Positions 1 to 9,800 of a DNA stretch of 64,000 nucleotides are shown piece by piece. The notes under the pieces were generated by a model. That model had not been told where the DNA came from, did not search any database, and saw only the letters and a list, made by a program, of their open reading frames with translations. This stretch comes from Paenibacillus xylanexedens (GTDB taxonomy: Bacteria > Bacillota > Bacilli > Paenibacillales > Paenibacillaceae). Position 1 is the first letter of the stretch, and every line of letters begins with the position of its first letter. The position numbers and the translations under genes were made by a program. The stretch spans positions 62,001 to 126,000 of the forward strand of contig NZ_JAGIKV010000019.1 in the NCBI RefSeq assembly GCF_017874615.1, in the 5' to 3' direction.

Positions 1-1
1 A

Positions 2-271
2 GAGCACTTGTTTTCATTGCAAAAACAAATCGTGCAGGCAACTTCGCCCCTGGGGTATGAAGCTGAATTAAGACCTTATGCTCCCCACATTACCATTGCC
101 AGAAAATATCTGGGACAGCTTCCAGGTAATGAAAATAAAGGGGTATCGGGAGTGCTTCCGGAACATTCCACAGGTGTTAATTCATGGATGGTGGAGGACG
201 TTGTACTTTATGTGACAAGGCTGGGACAATCGCCAATGTATGAGGTCGTGGATACGTTCACTTTTTCCTGA
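2..271 (+). CDS. thpR: RNA 2',3'-cyclic phosphodiesterase (2'-5' RNA ligase family), C-terminal part
   Basis: This is the 3' end of a gene that begins before the window; the open frame runs from the second base to a TGA stop. The family hydrolyses 2',3'-cyclic phosphate ends of RNA and is defined by two HxTx motifs. Only the second is in view, within PHITIARK, and it is preceded by a typical linker. The remaining residues run through alternating hydrophobic strands (VVLYVTRL) as expected for the last part of the two-lobed 2H fold. The first HxTx motif and the N-terminal lobe cannot be checked. It lies upstream of, and in the same direction as, the SleB-type hydrolase, which has its own promoter. 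Confidence 0.75.
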   Translation, partial: EHLFSLQKQIVQATSPLGYEAELRPYAPHITIARKYLGQLPGNENKGVSGVLPEHSTGVNSWMVEDVVLYVTRLGQSPMYEVVDTFTFS

Positions 272-298
272 TAATCATTTTTATGCCATAAAATCACA

Positions 299-327
299 TT
301 GACATAACGTTTATCCCTATGTAATAT
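299..327 (+). promoter_or_regulatory. sigma-A-type promoter of the cell-wall hydrolase gene
   Basis: TTGACA at 299-304 and TAATAT at 322-327 are separated by exactly 17 bases, close to consensus for the housekeeping sigma factor. It lies about 75 bases before the start codon of the SleB-type hydrolase. Confidence 0.7.
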
Positions 328-401
328 TAGCCATCGTTATTCAAATTCTTTTTTTTGGGTTACTTAGTTAAGGGAATTGTTTCGACAGGAGGAATCTTCG
401 A

Positions 402-1259
402 ATGAACATTATAAGCAAAAATCGTTGGGTAGCACCGATGTTATCAGTGCTGCTTGTATGTATAGTGGGGGTAAATGTCGTTCAGGCGACGGGGAAGTGG
501 AATGAAGCTAGTGATAGTAAACAGATGACCGAACTTGCGGCTTCTGGGCAAAATAACCAAACATCTACGCAAGAAGAGAGGCGCATGATGGAAGATGGGA
601 CAAGTCTGTCCTCTAATCTGTCTGCCCAAACCGTAGCGTGGACTGAATCTCTGCCAGCGAAGAACTGGCTTACGACTGCTCAAGAAGAGCAGGAACTGCA
701 AGAAGCCAAGGCCAAGAACAAAGCTAGAGCGGTAGCTGCGGCCAAAGCCAAAAAAGAAGCTGCACTGAAATTGGCCAAAGTGAAACGTGCCAAAGAAGTC
801 GCTGCTGTAACAACTCCCCCCCAAAAACTATACTTTACACGGACCAAACTTCTGAACCAGGAAGACTCGAAACTTGCAACCTGGTCATACAGTGTGTCCG
901 ATAAAGAACTGCATCTGCTGCAAAAAATCGTCATGGCAGAAGCGGAAGGTGAACCGTACGAAGGCAAAGTGGCAGTTGCCAATGTTGTCTTAAACCGGCT
1001 GCGGTCAGCCAATTTTCCCGATACCATTTACAAGGTCATCTATCAGAAATCCCAGTTTAGTCCTGTAGCGAACGGACGTATGAAACGTGTAGTTCCCAAC
1101 GAGGACAGCATCAAAGCAGTGAATGCTGCGTTGAACGGGAAGAAGGAAGTTGCCGATGATACGTATTATTTCTTATCATTGACGCTTGCCGACGATCTGA
1201 CAGTTGCTCGCTCGCAGAAAAAAGTAAAAACGATCGGTCATCATACTTTTTACAAGTAA
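402..1259 (+). CDS. secreted SleB-type cell-wall hydrolase
   Basis: The 285-residue protein starts with a hydrophobic signal/anchor (about residues 10-30). A low-complexity linker follows, with a Lys/Ala-rich stretch at about residues 97-135, and a C-terminal Hydrolase_2 (SleB-like) domain occupies about residues 168-285. Landmarks of that domain are IVMAEAEGEPYEGKVAVA, NVVLNRL and the terminal HHTFYK. This family cleaves peptidoglycan; in spore formers its members act in germination or wall turnover. The ATG at 402 follows AGGAGG with good spacing. The Lys/Ala-rich linker may bind wall polymers or form a coiled coil, which is inference. Whether the protein acts in spores or growing cells cannot be told; the promoter looks like sigma-A, which argues for growing cells. 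Confidence 0.8.
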   Translation: MNIISKNRWVAPMLSVLLVCIVGVNVVQATGKWNEASDSKQMTELAASGQNNQTSTQEERRMMEDGTSLSSNLSAQTVAWTESLPAKNWLTTAQEEQELQEAKAKNKARAVAAAKAKKEAALKLAKVKRAKEVAAVTTPPQKLYFTRTKLLNQEDSKLATWSYSVSDKELHLLQKIVMAEAEGEPYEGKVAVANVVLNRLRSANFPDTIYKVIYQKSQFSPVANGRMKRVVPNEDSIKAVNAALNGKKEVADDTYYFLSLTLADDLTVARSQKKVKTIGHHTFYK

Positions 1260-1422
1260 TCGACCCGTAAATTCTGCAAACAGGCAGGGTAGTTAACTGT
1301 GTGTGCATCACACGGCCCTTAAAAAAGCCTGAATCGTAGTTTTATTTCGTTATTTAAAAATATCGTTATACTCTAAATTACCCTTTTTTCTGTCAAATCA
1401 TACGGTGGAATTAGCGAAAATA

Positions 1423-1468
1423 AAAGAAGGTTCCCTTCCAAAAATTCGGAAGGGAACCTTCTTTGTAT
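1423..1468. terminator. bidirectional intrinsic terminator
   Basis: A perfect 17-bp inverted repeat (1423-1439 and 1448-1464, loop of 8) is flanked by A-rich and T-rich ends. It lies between two genes whose 3' ends face each other: the cell-wall hydrolase (+) and the glycosyltransferase (-). Confidence 0.85.
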
Positions 1469-1534
1469 ATCGAGAGCAATTGTCTTGTCCCCTATAACAC
1501 CTCGTGAGAGCTGTTCTATAGGTCCATAGAGGCG

Positions 1535-2749
1535 TCAGAATGGTATTCTGGTACCTGACAAGGACGTGGCAGTAATTCCGGCTGTGAAGCGCTCCAAAGA
1601 GGTTGTTGTGACTTCGGCTGTAGTCGGGAACAATAAGTCATGAACAGCTTGAGCACAGCACTTCGGATCATAGACCGAATGGTTACCTGAATGATGTGCT
1701 ACGTTCAGCGGGCTTTCAGTTTGAGTAGATGCCTGCTCAACTAGTTGTCTGAAACGATTGGTAATCACGTCGGCAGAGTGAATGACTTGGCCGTATCCGG
1801 CTTGTACAAAGTATTCACAGTTCTCTTCCTCTTGGCCTGCAATCGGAGGAATGAACAACATCGGTAGACCCTTGGCCAGCGCTTCAGTGCATGTCATGCC
1901 ACCTGGCTTCGTAATCAGCACATCGGATACATCCATCAATTTGCTTACTTCCCGTGTATATCCCAGAATACGAATATTCGGATGCTGGAAGCAAGGCATT
2001 TCCTTCATTTTTGCGATCATTTTTTCATTGCTTCCTAGACAGAAGACCAATTGAACACGATCTGCCCAAGACGTGAGAGCTTTCATATGATCCTCATCAA
2101 ACGAAAGTCCCCATCCGCCACCCATAAGTAGCGCTGTAGGCATGTTCTGAAGCCCCATCTCTTCCCGTAGCTTCACCTTATCTCCAGCTTCCCAGAAGTC
2201 TGGATGCACAGGGATTCCCGTGATCTGAATATGGGAGGGATCGACACCCCGGATCTCAAGCAATGCTTTGACCTGAGGGGTAGAGACTAGATATTTGTTC
2301 ACTTCCGGATTAATCCATGTTCCGTGCACGTCATAATCCGTCACAACCGTATAGAGCGGGATATTCAGACCCTGGCGTTTGAGCCGGGAGATCACAGCAT
2401 TCGGAAAAGGATGGGTACAGATCACCGCATCCGGTTTCAGTTGAGATACGACCTGTGCCGTCTGTGTATAGAAAATTCGGTGCAACGCCAGCTTGGTAAA
2501 ACCATTTAGTGATTTGTTGTACTGTGTGCGGTACAACAGGCTGACCAGTTTGGGTTGAACCGATAGTGTCTTTCGATATGCAGAGAAAATTAGTGGAGCT
2601 ACCGTTGGGTTCAAAAATTTGCCTAGTTCAATGACACGACTGTGAACATGTGGACTGACTTTTTTGATGCCATGTGCCAGCGCATGAGCGGCCTGAGTGT
2701 GACCGGTACCGAAACCTTCCGATAATAAGAGCACTCTTGGTTTTCGCAT
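1535..2749 (-). CDS. MGDG synthase / UgtP-like glycosyltransferase
   Basis: The 404-residue protein has an N-terminal MGDG-synthase-like domain (VLLLSEGFGTGHTQAAHALA) and a C-terminal GT28 domain with the nucleotide-sugar binding segment KPGGMTCTEALAKGLPML. Members add sugars to diacylglycerol to make glycolipids or lipoteichoic-acid anchors (B. subtilis UgtP), or act on related lipids. The start at 2749 was chosen because AAAGGTG lies 5 bases upstream and the protein then begins MRKPRVLLLSEG, as in the family; an upstream in-frame start would add 30 unlikely residues. The gene stands alone, so no partner indicates the acceptor lipid. Confidence is good on family and lower on substrate. Confidence 0.8.
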   Translation of the reverse strand: MRKPRVLLLSEGFGTGHTQAAHALAHGIKKVSPHVHSRVIELGKFLNPTVAPLIFSAYRKTLSVQPKLVSLLYRTQYNKSLNGFTKLALHRIFYTQTAQVVSQLKPDAVICTHPFPNAVISRLKRQGLNIPLYTVVTDYDVHGTWINPEVNKYLVSTPQVKALLEIRGVDPSHIQITGIPVHPDFWEAGDKVKLREEMGLQNMPTALLMGGGWGLSFDEDHMKALTSWADRVQLVFCLGSNEKMIAKMKEMPCFQHPNIRILGYTREVSKLMDVSDVLITKPGGMTCTEALAKGLPMLFIPPIAGQEEENCEYFVQAGYGQVIHSADVITNRFRQLVEQASTQTESPLNVAHHSGNHSVYDPKCCAQAVHDLLFPTTAEVTTTSLERFTAGITATSLSGTRIPF

Positions 2750-3017
2750 GAGTTCACCTTTATTCATAAGTTTTAATTCAAAAAGAAGATATTCATTGTT
2801 TATTCTAGCTATGGAATGCGTTACTACATGAATATACATTGAAGCGCAAAATCATGTTTCTTCTATAAATATTTACACCATATATCTTACAATGAGACAA
2901 CTTAAACTTCATTAATACACGTATTATCTGAGTCATCTTACACTATAGACGACGACAGAAGGAGTTTCCACTGCATTTAGGTTAAAAAATATTAACACAA
3001 TTTTTAGAATGTTAGGG

Positions 3018-3085
3018 TTGCAATCTGTTTTCGAAGGTGGTATTGTAGTTTTTGACCGAATGACCGAATTGTATTTTTGGTCATT
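3018..3085 (+). promoter_or_regulatory. promoter and candidate TetR operator upstream of the TetR gene
   Basis: TTGCAA (3018-3023) and TATTGT (3041-3046) are 17 bases apart. Just downstream are two tandem copies of TGACCGAA (3053-3060, 3061-3068). AATGACC at 3059-3065 is also inverted as GGTCATT at 3079-3085. A repressor bound there would block early transcription, so autoregulation by the next gene is the simplest reading. Confidence 0.5.
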
Positions 3086-3130
3086 TATGTAGAGCGATTG
3101 AACAATGAATCAGCACAAAGGAGGGATTAG

Positions 3131-3712
3131 ATGGCTCCGATTGACAGGAGACAGCAGGTTATTCATGCAGCAGCCCAGTCGTTTGCCATGTTTGGATACA
3201 AAGCAACGACGATGGATCAGGTCGCCAAGATTGCGAACGTTGGCAAAGGAACGATCTATACGTTTTTCACCAATAAGGAACAATTGTTTGATCAGATCCT
3301 GGTAGAAGTGATTCAGGAAATGAAGAACATCGCGCATCGTGAAGTACATCAGGAAAGTGCATTTTTCGATAATCTGTTTCGAGTACTGGATGCCTTGTTA
3401 GAGTTTCGTCGTGACCACGATCTGCTCGTTAAGTTATCTCAGGAGCTGAAGGACTTTGGAACACTGCAGGCCAAGGAAGGTTTGGACAAGGTGGAGAAAG
3501 TAATCTCCGACTTTCTGGCTAAGGAGCTTGAGAAAGCAAAAGACAATGGAGAGATTCGAGATTGTGATCCGCAAGTCGTCGCATTTATGATGATTCGCCT
3601 GTATATTGCACTCACCTCAGACTGGAGCAAACAACATCAACCGCTGAGCAAAGAGGAAATTAAGACTTACTTTCGCCTTTTCTTAATGGAAGGAATTGCT
3701 GCTGTAGCGTAA
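3131..3712 (+). CDS. TetR/AcrR family transcriptional regulator
   Basis: The 193-residue protein has the N-terminal TetR helix-turn-helix at about residues 8-55 (AAAQSFAMFGYKATTMDQVA, then GKGTIYTFFTNKEQLF). An all-helical ligand and dimerisation domain follows. The ATG at 3131 follows AAAGGAGG at good spacing. It is followed by a YhgE/Pip-type membrane protein gene in the same direction, an arrangement like yhgD-yhgE of B. subtilis, so this regulator probably controls that gene. Repeats in its own promoter and an inverted repeat before the next gene are candidate binding sites. The ligand is unknown. Confidence 0.85.
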   Translation: MAPIDRRQQVIHAAAQSFAMFGYKATTMDQVAKIANVGKGTIYTFFTNKEQLFDQILVEVIQEMKNIAHREVHQESAFFDNLFRVLDALLEFRRDHDLLVKLSQELKDFGTLQAKEGLDKVEKVISDFLAKELEKAKDNGEIRDCDPQVVAFMMIRLYIALTSDWSKQHQPLSKEEIKTYFRLFLMEGIAAVA

Positions 3713-3765
3713 TCCGAATTTAATCTACTATAATATAAGGATTTTCACGCGTATCAAGCAGGGAG

Positions 3766-3795
3766 GCTTGTCGGAAGACAGGTTGTTTTTTTGTC
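3766..3795 (+). terminator. weak intrinsic terminator after the TetR gene
   Basis: GGCTTGTC-GGAA-GACAGGTT can form an 8-bp stem, including G-U pairs, with a GNRA-like loop. It is followed within two bases by a run of seven T. It would partly separate the TetR gene from the downstream membrane protein gene. Confidence 0.55.
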
Positions 3796-3798
3796 CTA

Positions 3799-3827
3799 AA
3801 GTGACCGTTTGAGGAAAGTAGTCACTT
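3799..3827 (+). promoter_or_regulatory. inverted repeat upstream of the YhgE-like gene, candidate operator
   Basis: AAGTGAC at 3799-3805 is inverted as GTCACTT at 3821-3827. The left arm continues into GTGACCGTTTGA, which resembles the TGACCGAA repeats before the TetR gene. I could not place a convincing -35/-10 pair around it. Confidence 0.35.
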
Positions 3828-3918
3828 CGTGTTTCAGTATGTTTTCTGGAATGTGACATTGTATTTCATTATGGTTATTCCTGCTCATGGAGCAGAGAGA
3901 TTAAGGGGAGAAAATGAC

Positions 3919-6201
3919 ATGAAATCTTTATCCGTGTTTTTCAAGGATGTGGGATCGGCCGTGAGAAACCCGAAGGTGTTGATCCCTGTTATTGCAATTA
4001 TGTTTATACCGATCCTGTATAGTGGCATCTATCTGGCAGCCTATTGGGACCCGTATGGTCATGTGGATGAGATGCCGGTTGCCGTTGTTAATCTGGACAA
4101 AGGCGCTGAGCTGGAGGGCAAATCCCTCCATGTAGGTAGTGATCTGGTGGATGAGCTGAAGAAAAATGCCGATTTTAAATGGGATTTTGTCAGTGCCAGT
4201 CAAGCCAAAGAAGGCATGAGTAATGACAAATATTATATGCAAATTACGATTCCGGAGAACTTCTCATCCCAAGCAACAACATTGCTCGATGACAAGCCGG
4301 AGCCGGCTGATCTGATCTATGAACCGAATGGCAATTACAGTTTTGTCGGTGCACAGATCGGTAAGACCGCTATTAAGGACCTGAAAGCAAAAGTCTCAGC
4401 CAAAGTAACGGAATCCTATGCAGAAACATTGCTCGACAAGTTCTCCGAAGTATCGGATGGCTTGGCTGAGGCAGGCGATGGGGCAGGTGAACTGAATACC
4501 GGCGCAGGCAAACTGGATGATGGTGCTGTTAAGCTCAAGGATAACCTGGCGAAGCTTGCATCCGGAACGCTTGAACTTCAGGAAGGACTTTCTCCATTAA
4601 GTGATGGTGTTAACGCGCTGCACACAGGGGCAACCAAGCTTGAAAGTGGAACATCGAATCTTGTATCCGGTCTGCAACAGCTTCAGGCAGCCGCATCGAG
4701 CCAGCTTCAGAGCGGAGCAGATCAGTTGAAGGATGGCAGCGCCAAGTTGGAAACCGGACTCCAGTCTTCAATGGATGGCACAAGTAAGTTGCAGGCTGGT
4801 CTTAAATCATCAGAACAGGGCAGTGCGAAGCTGTCGGATGGTCTGCAAAGTGCCGTTCAGGGCAGTGGCACACTGGCAACAGGCCTGCAATCGGCTGTAG
4901 ATGGCAGTAGCAAGGTAGCTGATGGCGCACAGGGCGTAGCCGCCGGATTGAAACAGCTTGCTGCATCGAACCCCGAACTGGCCGAAAATGCGGATGTACA
5001 GAAGCTGCTTGCGGCAAGTGAGGCTGTTGCTGACGGCAGTGCACAACTGCATGAGAGCGAGCAGAAGCTGGCACAAGGTGCAGATCAGCTGCATCAGGGT
5101 AACCAGCAACTGGCTGCGGGTGCAACCGAGCTTCACGGAGGTCAGGAGCAACTTCTTGCTGGTGCGAACCAACTGGTGGATGGTCAGCAGCAATTGCTGG
5201 CTGGTGCCGGGCAGCTTAGCCAAGGAGGAACGAAACTCTCTGATGGCCTGAAGCAGTTTAGCGGCAAGTTGGGTGATGCTGCAAGTGGTGGTACATTGCT
5301 TGCAGATGGTGCCAAGCAGCTGGGCTCAGGAACAACAGCTTTGCAAACGGGTGTAGGTAAACTCAGTGGTGGCGTTAGTTCACTAACCGATGGTTCCAAG
5401 CAACTGGGTGATGGCGCAGGCAAACTGGCTGACGGCCTTACTGAGCTAAAAGATGGCTCAAGTGAACTGGCAACCAAGCTGAATGATGCCGCACAGAAAA
5501 CATCCGAAGTTAAGAAAACGGATGATGTAGTGAACATGTTCGCTGAACCTGTAAACTCCTCGGAGAACACAGCAGAGAACGTAAGCAATTATGGTACAGG
5601 ATTGACACCGTTCTTCCTGTCGATCGGTCTGTTTGTGGGATCGTTGATTTCCACGATTGTATTGAAAATGCGGGAAACGTCCGTACCTGGTGCAACAGGC
5701 TGGAATCGTTTTGTCAGCCGGACACTGGTATTTGGCTCCGTGAGCATTTTCCAATCGGTTATCGTGGCAAGTTTCATGTTATATGGTCTTGGACTGGAGA
5801 CGCACAGCGTAGGGCTGTTCTATCTGTTTACCATTATTACGGGGCTGACCTTCATGTTGATCGTTCAGGCACTTGTAACTTGGCTGGATCTGCCTGGACG
5901 TTATGTTGTCATTCTGCTTCTGGTCTTCCAGCTTGCGGCTAGTGCAGGAACCTTCCCGGTAGAACTGATTCCATCATGGCTTCAGGCATTTAGCCCTTGG
6001 TTGCCAATGACACACAGCATTATGGGCTTCAAAGCCGTGGTATCGAGTGGTAATCTGGATGTGATGTGGCATCAGGCAGGTATTCTTAGCATCTATGCAG
6101 GTGTATCCATTCTGCTGACGCTTGCTTACTTCCTCTGGAATGGCAGACGTCCGAAAAAAGAAGTCGAACAGGCTGATTCTGGTCAAGTTGTGACGGCATA
6201 A
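3919..6201 (+). CDS. YhgE/Pip-family membrane protein with long repeat stalk
   Basis: The 760-residue protein has one N-terminal membrane segment (about residues 22-45), then a conserved extracytoplasmic domain. A very long repetitive region follows (about residues 190-535), built from many units of the type L-x-D/S-G-A/T-x-x-L-x-x-G. Five to six C-terminal membrane helices of the ABC-2 permease type complete it (about residues 565-740). This is the YhgE/phage-infection-protein architecture, related to mycobacterial MmpL-like and type VII secretion EsaA proteins. Its cellular role is poorly defined. The start at 3919 was preferred over an upstream in-frame start because AAGGGGAG precedes it and the protein then begins MKSLSVFFKDVG, typical of the family. 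It is probably regulated by the adjacent TetR protein. Confidence 0.8.
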   Translation: MKSLSVFFKDVGSAVRNPKVLIPVIAIMFIPILYSGIYLAAYWDPYGHVDEMPVAVVNLDKGAELEGKSLHVGSDLVDELKKNADFKWDFVSASQAKEGMSNDKYYMQITIPENFSSQATTLLDDKPEPADLIYEPNGNYSFVGAQIGKTAIKDLKAKVSAKVTESYAETLLDKFSEVSDGLAEAGDGAGELNTGAGKLDDGAVKLKDNLAKLASGTLELQEGLSPLSDGVNALHTGATKLESGTSNLVSGLQQLQAAASSQLQSGADQLKDGSAKLETGLQSSMDGTSKLQAGLKSSEQGSAKLSDGLQSAVQGSGTLATGLQSAVDGSSKVADGAQGVAAGLKQLAASNPELAENADVQKLLAASEAVADGSAQLHESEQKLAQGADQLHQGNQQLAAGATELHGGQEQLLAGANQLVDGQQQLLAGAGQLSQGGTKLSDGLKQFSGKLGDAASGGTLLADGAKQLGSGTTALQTGVGKLSGGVSSLTDGSKQLGDGAGKLADGLTELKDGSSELATKLNDAAQKTSEVKKTDDVVNMFAEPVNSSENTAENVSNYGTGLTPFFLSIGLFVGSLISTIVLKMRETSVPGATGWNRFVSRTLVFGSVSIFQSVIVASFMLYGLGLETHSVGLFYLFTIITGLTFMLIVQALVTWLDLPGRYVVILLLVFQLAASAGTFPVELIPSWLQAFSPWLPMTHSIMGFKAVVSSGNLDVMWHQAGILSIYAGVSILLTLAYFLWNGRRPKKEVEQADSGQVVTA

Positions 6202-6291
6202 GTCGAACCTGATCTTCAGCAGGGTCATATTTTTGAAAAAAAACTTTATTTTCTTGTAGTGAAATTATGCAATATAGTAGTCAAATAGTGC

Positions 6292-6335
6292 AAATAGCCT
6301 GTGACCCCAAAAAGGGGTTGCAGGCTATTTTGTAT
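6292..6335 (+). terminator. intrinsic terminator of the YhgE-like gene
   Basis: AAATAGCCTG (6292-6301) pairs with CAGGCTATTT (6321-6330), and an inner ACCCC/GGGGT extends the stem around a short A-rich loop. The right arm ends in T-rich sequence. Confidence 0.8.
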
Positions 6336-6450
6336 ACAAATGCATAGAGAAGTAAAGTTTCGCTGGCTTAAGCAGTGAAAATTTGGTGGAATTATGGATA
6401 AACGTAGGCTGCACATGGAACGATTTTCTTCTGTCAGCAATTTAATTCAG

Positions 6451-6478
6451 TTGTACTCTGGCTTAAAAAGTGTATAAT
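6451..6478 (+). promoter_or_regulatory. promoter candidate P1 for glutamate synthase
   Basis: TTGTAC (6451-6456) and a perfect TATAAT (6473-6478) are 16 bases apart. Use of this promoter gives a leader of about 390 bases. Confidence 0.6.
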
Positions 6479-6564
6479 TATTCGAAAAAGAGATGAATTT
6501 AAACGTCACTACTGTAAAGCTGTACTGCAAAACATTTCTTATCAGAGGTATTAAAAAGTTTAAA

Positions 6565-6593
6565 TTGCGCTGATGTTAGGTCGGTGTTAAAAT
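6565..6593 (+). promoter_or_regulatory. promoter candidate P2 for glutamate synthase
   Basis: TTGCGC (6565-6570) and TAAAAT (6588-6593) are 17 bases apart. It is weaker than P1 at the -35 position and would give a leader of about 275 bases. Confidence 0.4.
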
Positions 6594-6873
6594 AATAGAA
6601 CTATATCGAAAAAACGTCGCTCCATTTCAGTAGCCGTGCCAGCGGCTGCGTGTTGATTTATACAGGCTGTTTGCCGGATCGTCCGGATCAGCTCATCTCA
6701 TTTAATGGCTTCTGCCCAATAGCAGGCATTATTTTTGACAGTCTCATGCTGTTACCTCTTCTATCTAGCAGGCTCTATCGCAAGCGAAAGGCCGGCTCCT
6801 CCCGTTTCATTGTTGCCTGTTGCCTATGTTCTTGATCTTTCCGAAATACTTCATTATAGAAAGGTTGCGTTCC

Positions 6874-9800
6874 ATGAGACACATCGGATTACCTCCAAAA
6901 CAGGGTCTGTATGACCCGCAGTTCGAAAAAGACGCATGCGGAATGGGTTTTGTTGCCAACATCAAAGGAGTACCTTCACACGATATCGTTAGTCAGGCAC
7001 TGACTATGCTTAGTAACATGGAGCACCGTGGAGGACAGGGAAGTGAACCGAATTCCGGTGACGGAGCAGGTATCCTGATTCAGATTCCACATCGCTTTTT
7101 TGCACAGGAAGCGGAACGTCTTGGTTTTGCATTGCCTGAACAGGGCTTCTATGGCGTAGGGATGTTGTTCCTTTCCCAGGACCCTGCCATTCGCAGTGCG
7201 CATGAAGAGAGCCTTAAGAAGATTATTGAAGAAGAAGGTCAGACGTTCCTGGGTTTCCGGGATGTTCCTACTTTTGATGAAATGCTTGGCCGTTCTGCAC
7301 TTGCAGCGAAACCTTATGTACGTCAGGTGTTCATTGGAAGATCCGCAGATGTGAAGGATGAGCTTGGATTCGAGCGTAAGCTGTATGTTATTCGCAGACG
7401 TGCTGAGCTGGCTATTCGTTATTCGGCAGATGAAGCAGAAGGTGGTTCTTTCTACCTTCCGAGCATGTCATGTCGCAAAATTGTATATAAAGGCATGCTG
7501 ACAACCGAACAGGTTGGCGGGTTCTATCTGGATCTGCAGGAAGAACTCGTGGAATCGGCCATTGGACTTGTGCATTCCCGTTTCAGTACCAACACCTTCC
7601 CAAGCTGGGAACGTGCCCACCCGTATCGCTTCATGATTCACAACGGTGAGATCAATACGATGCGTGGTAACGTGAACTGGATGCATGCACGGCAATCCTT
7701 GTTCGAGAGCGAGTTGTTCGGTAACGACATCGCAAAAGTAAAACCGGTTATCAATCCGGACGGTTCGGATACAGCCATGTTCGATAACACGCTGGAGTTC
7801 CTGTATCTGAGCGGCCGTTCTCTGCCACACGTGGCCATGATGATGGTTCCTGAACCATGGAGCACAGATGAGGGCATGGACCCTGCCAAAAAGGCATTTT
7901 ATGAATATCACAGCACAATGATGGAGCCTTGGGATGGACCAGCAGCAATGGCCTTCACAGATGGTTTGCAAATTGGTGCAACACTTGACCGTAATGGGTT
8001 GCGTCCAGCTCGTTATTATGTAACCAAGGATGACCGTATTATCCTGTCCTCCGAAGTTGGGGTACTTGATATCGCGCCGGAAGAGATCCTGTACAAAGAT
8101 CGTCTGCGTCCAGGTCGGATGTTGCTTGTGGATACACAAGAAGGCCGCATCATCGCGGATGAGGAAGTAAAAGCAATCATTGCAGCGGAGAATCCGTACC
8201 AGGATTGGCTTGATGAGCATTTGATGGATCTGAGCGAGTTGCCGGAAGCACCGGAACTTCCTGATCCAAAACATGATAACGTGACCCAGCTTCAACTGGC
8301 ATATGGTTATACATTTGAAGAACTGCGTAAAATCCTGGAGCCGATGGCAACAACAGGTATGGAAGCTACGGGGTCGATGGGTTATGATGCACCGCTGGCT
8401 GTGCTGTCGGATCGTCCGCAGCGTCTGTACAACTACTTTAAACAAATGTTCGCCCAGGTAACCAATCCGCCAATCGATGCAATCCGTGAAGAGATTGTAA
8501 CGTCTACGGCAACAACCATTGGTCCTGAGCGCAACTTGCTGAACCCTGAACCGGAGAGCTGTCGCCAGATCCGTCTGGATACACCGGTATTGTCCAATGA
8601 AGACTTTGCGAAGATTCGCCATGTGCGTCGCCCAGGCTTCCGCTCCATGACGATTCCAATCTTCTTCACCGCTGCGGAAGGAGCAGAAGGACTTCGCAAA
8701 GCGATGGATTTGCTCTTCGAAGCTGCAGATCGTGTCATCGACAAAGGTCATAACATTCTGATCCTGTCTGACCGCGGTGTGGACGCAGAGAATGCTGCCA
8801 TTCCTGCATTGCTTGCTGTAGCAGGTCTGCATCACCATCTGATTCGCCAGGGAACCAGAACCAAAGTCAGCATTATGCTCGAATCGGCAGAACCGCGTGA
8901 TATTCACCACTACGCGTTGCTGCTGGGTTACGGTGTAAGTGCGGTGAACCCTTATCTGGCTTTCGAAACGCTGGATGACATGATTCAGCAAGGGTTGTTG
9001 CGTGGTATCTCGCATGAGAAAGCAGTGAAAAACTACATTAAAGCAGCTACCAAAGGCGTTACTAAAGTGTTGTCCAAAATGGGGATTTCTACGATTCAAT
9101 CGTATCGTGGAGCTCAAATCTTCGAAGCGGTGGGTCTGAAATCGGACTTCGTTGACCGTTACTTTACCTGGACACCTTCCCGTATCGGTGGAATTGGGTT
9201 GGAAGAAGTGGCAGCCGAAGCGTTGACACATCATAACCGTGCCTTTACGGAAAAAGACGGTAACGATAAAGTATTGGATTCCGGTGGGGATTATCAATGG
9301 CGTAACGACGGAGAAGAGCATCTGTTCAATCCGCAAACCATTCATACCCTGCAACATGCAGTACGCACTGGGGATTACAAGCTGTATAAAAAATATTCCA
9401 AACTTGTACAAGGTGAGAATGATCAATTGTTGACCATTCGCTCCATGCTGAAGCTGAAACCGGTGGGAGCTTCCATTCCACTCGAAGAAGTTGAATCCGT
9501 AGAAGATATCATGCGTCGTTTCAAAACAGGTGCAATGTCCTTCGGTTCGATCAGTAAAGAGGCGCATGAAGATCTTGCCATCGCTATGAACCGTGTTGGA
9601 GGTAAATCCAATACCGGTGAAGGTGGAGAAGATCCGGCTCGCTTCATTAAAGATAGCAACGGGGATTCCCGTCGCAGTGCGATTAAACAGGTAGCATCCG
9701 GACGTTTTGGTGTTACATCCAACTATTTGGTTAATGCCGACGAGATTCAGATTAAAATGGCTCAGGGAGCAAAACCGGGTGAAGGCGGACAGCTGCCAGG

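Larger units (their letters stand above)
6202..6873 (+). other. gene-free stretch: terminator plus long glutamate synthase leader
   Basis: This 672-base gap holds the terminator of the YhgE-like gene (6292-6335) and two promoter-like pairs (6451-6478 and 6565-6593). The rest is a transcribed leader of roughly 275-390 bases before the glutamate synthase start codon. Within it are only short hairpins, such as AGCCG/CGGCT near 6632-6649 and CCGGA/TCCGG near 6675-6687. No T-box core, anti-terminator or recognisable riboswitch was found, and the one short open frame has no ribosome binding site. Confidence 0.5.

Noticed and set aside
6650..6835. 61-residue frame in the glutamate synthase leader, a possible leader peptide
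   Set aside because: No ribosome binding site, no run of regulatory codons and no terminator/anti-terminator pair next to it.
7468..9567. 699-residue open frame on the - strand within glutamate synthase
   Set aside because: It is antisense to a well-recognised enzyme, has no domain-like sequence and no ribosome binding site. It is a codon-bias shadow.
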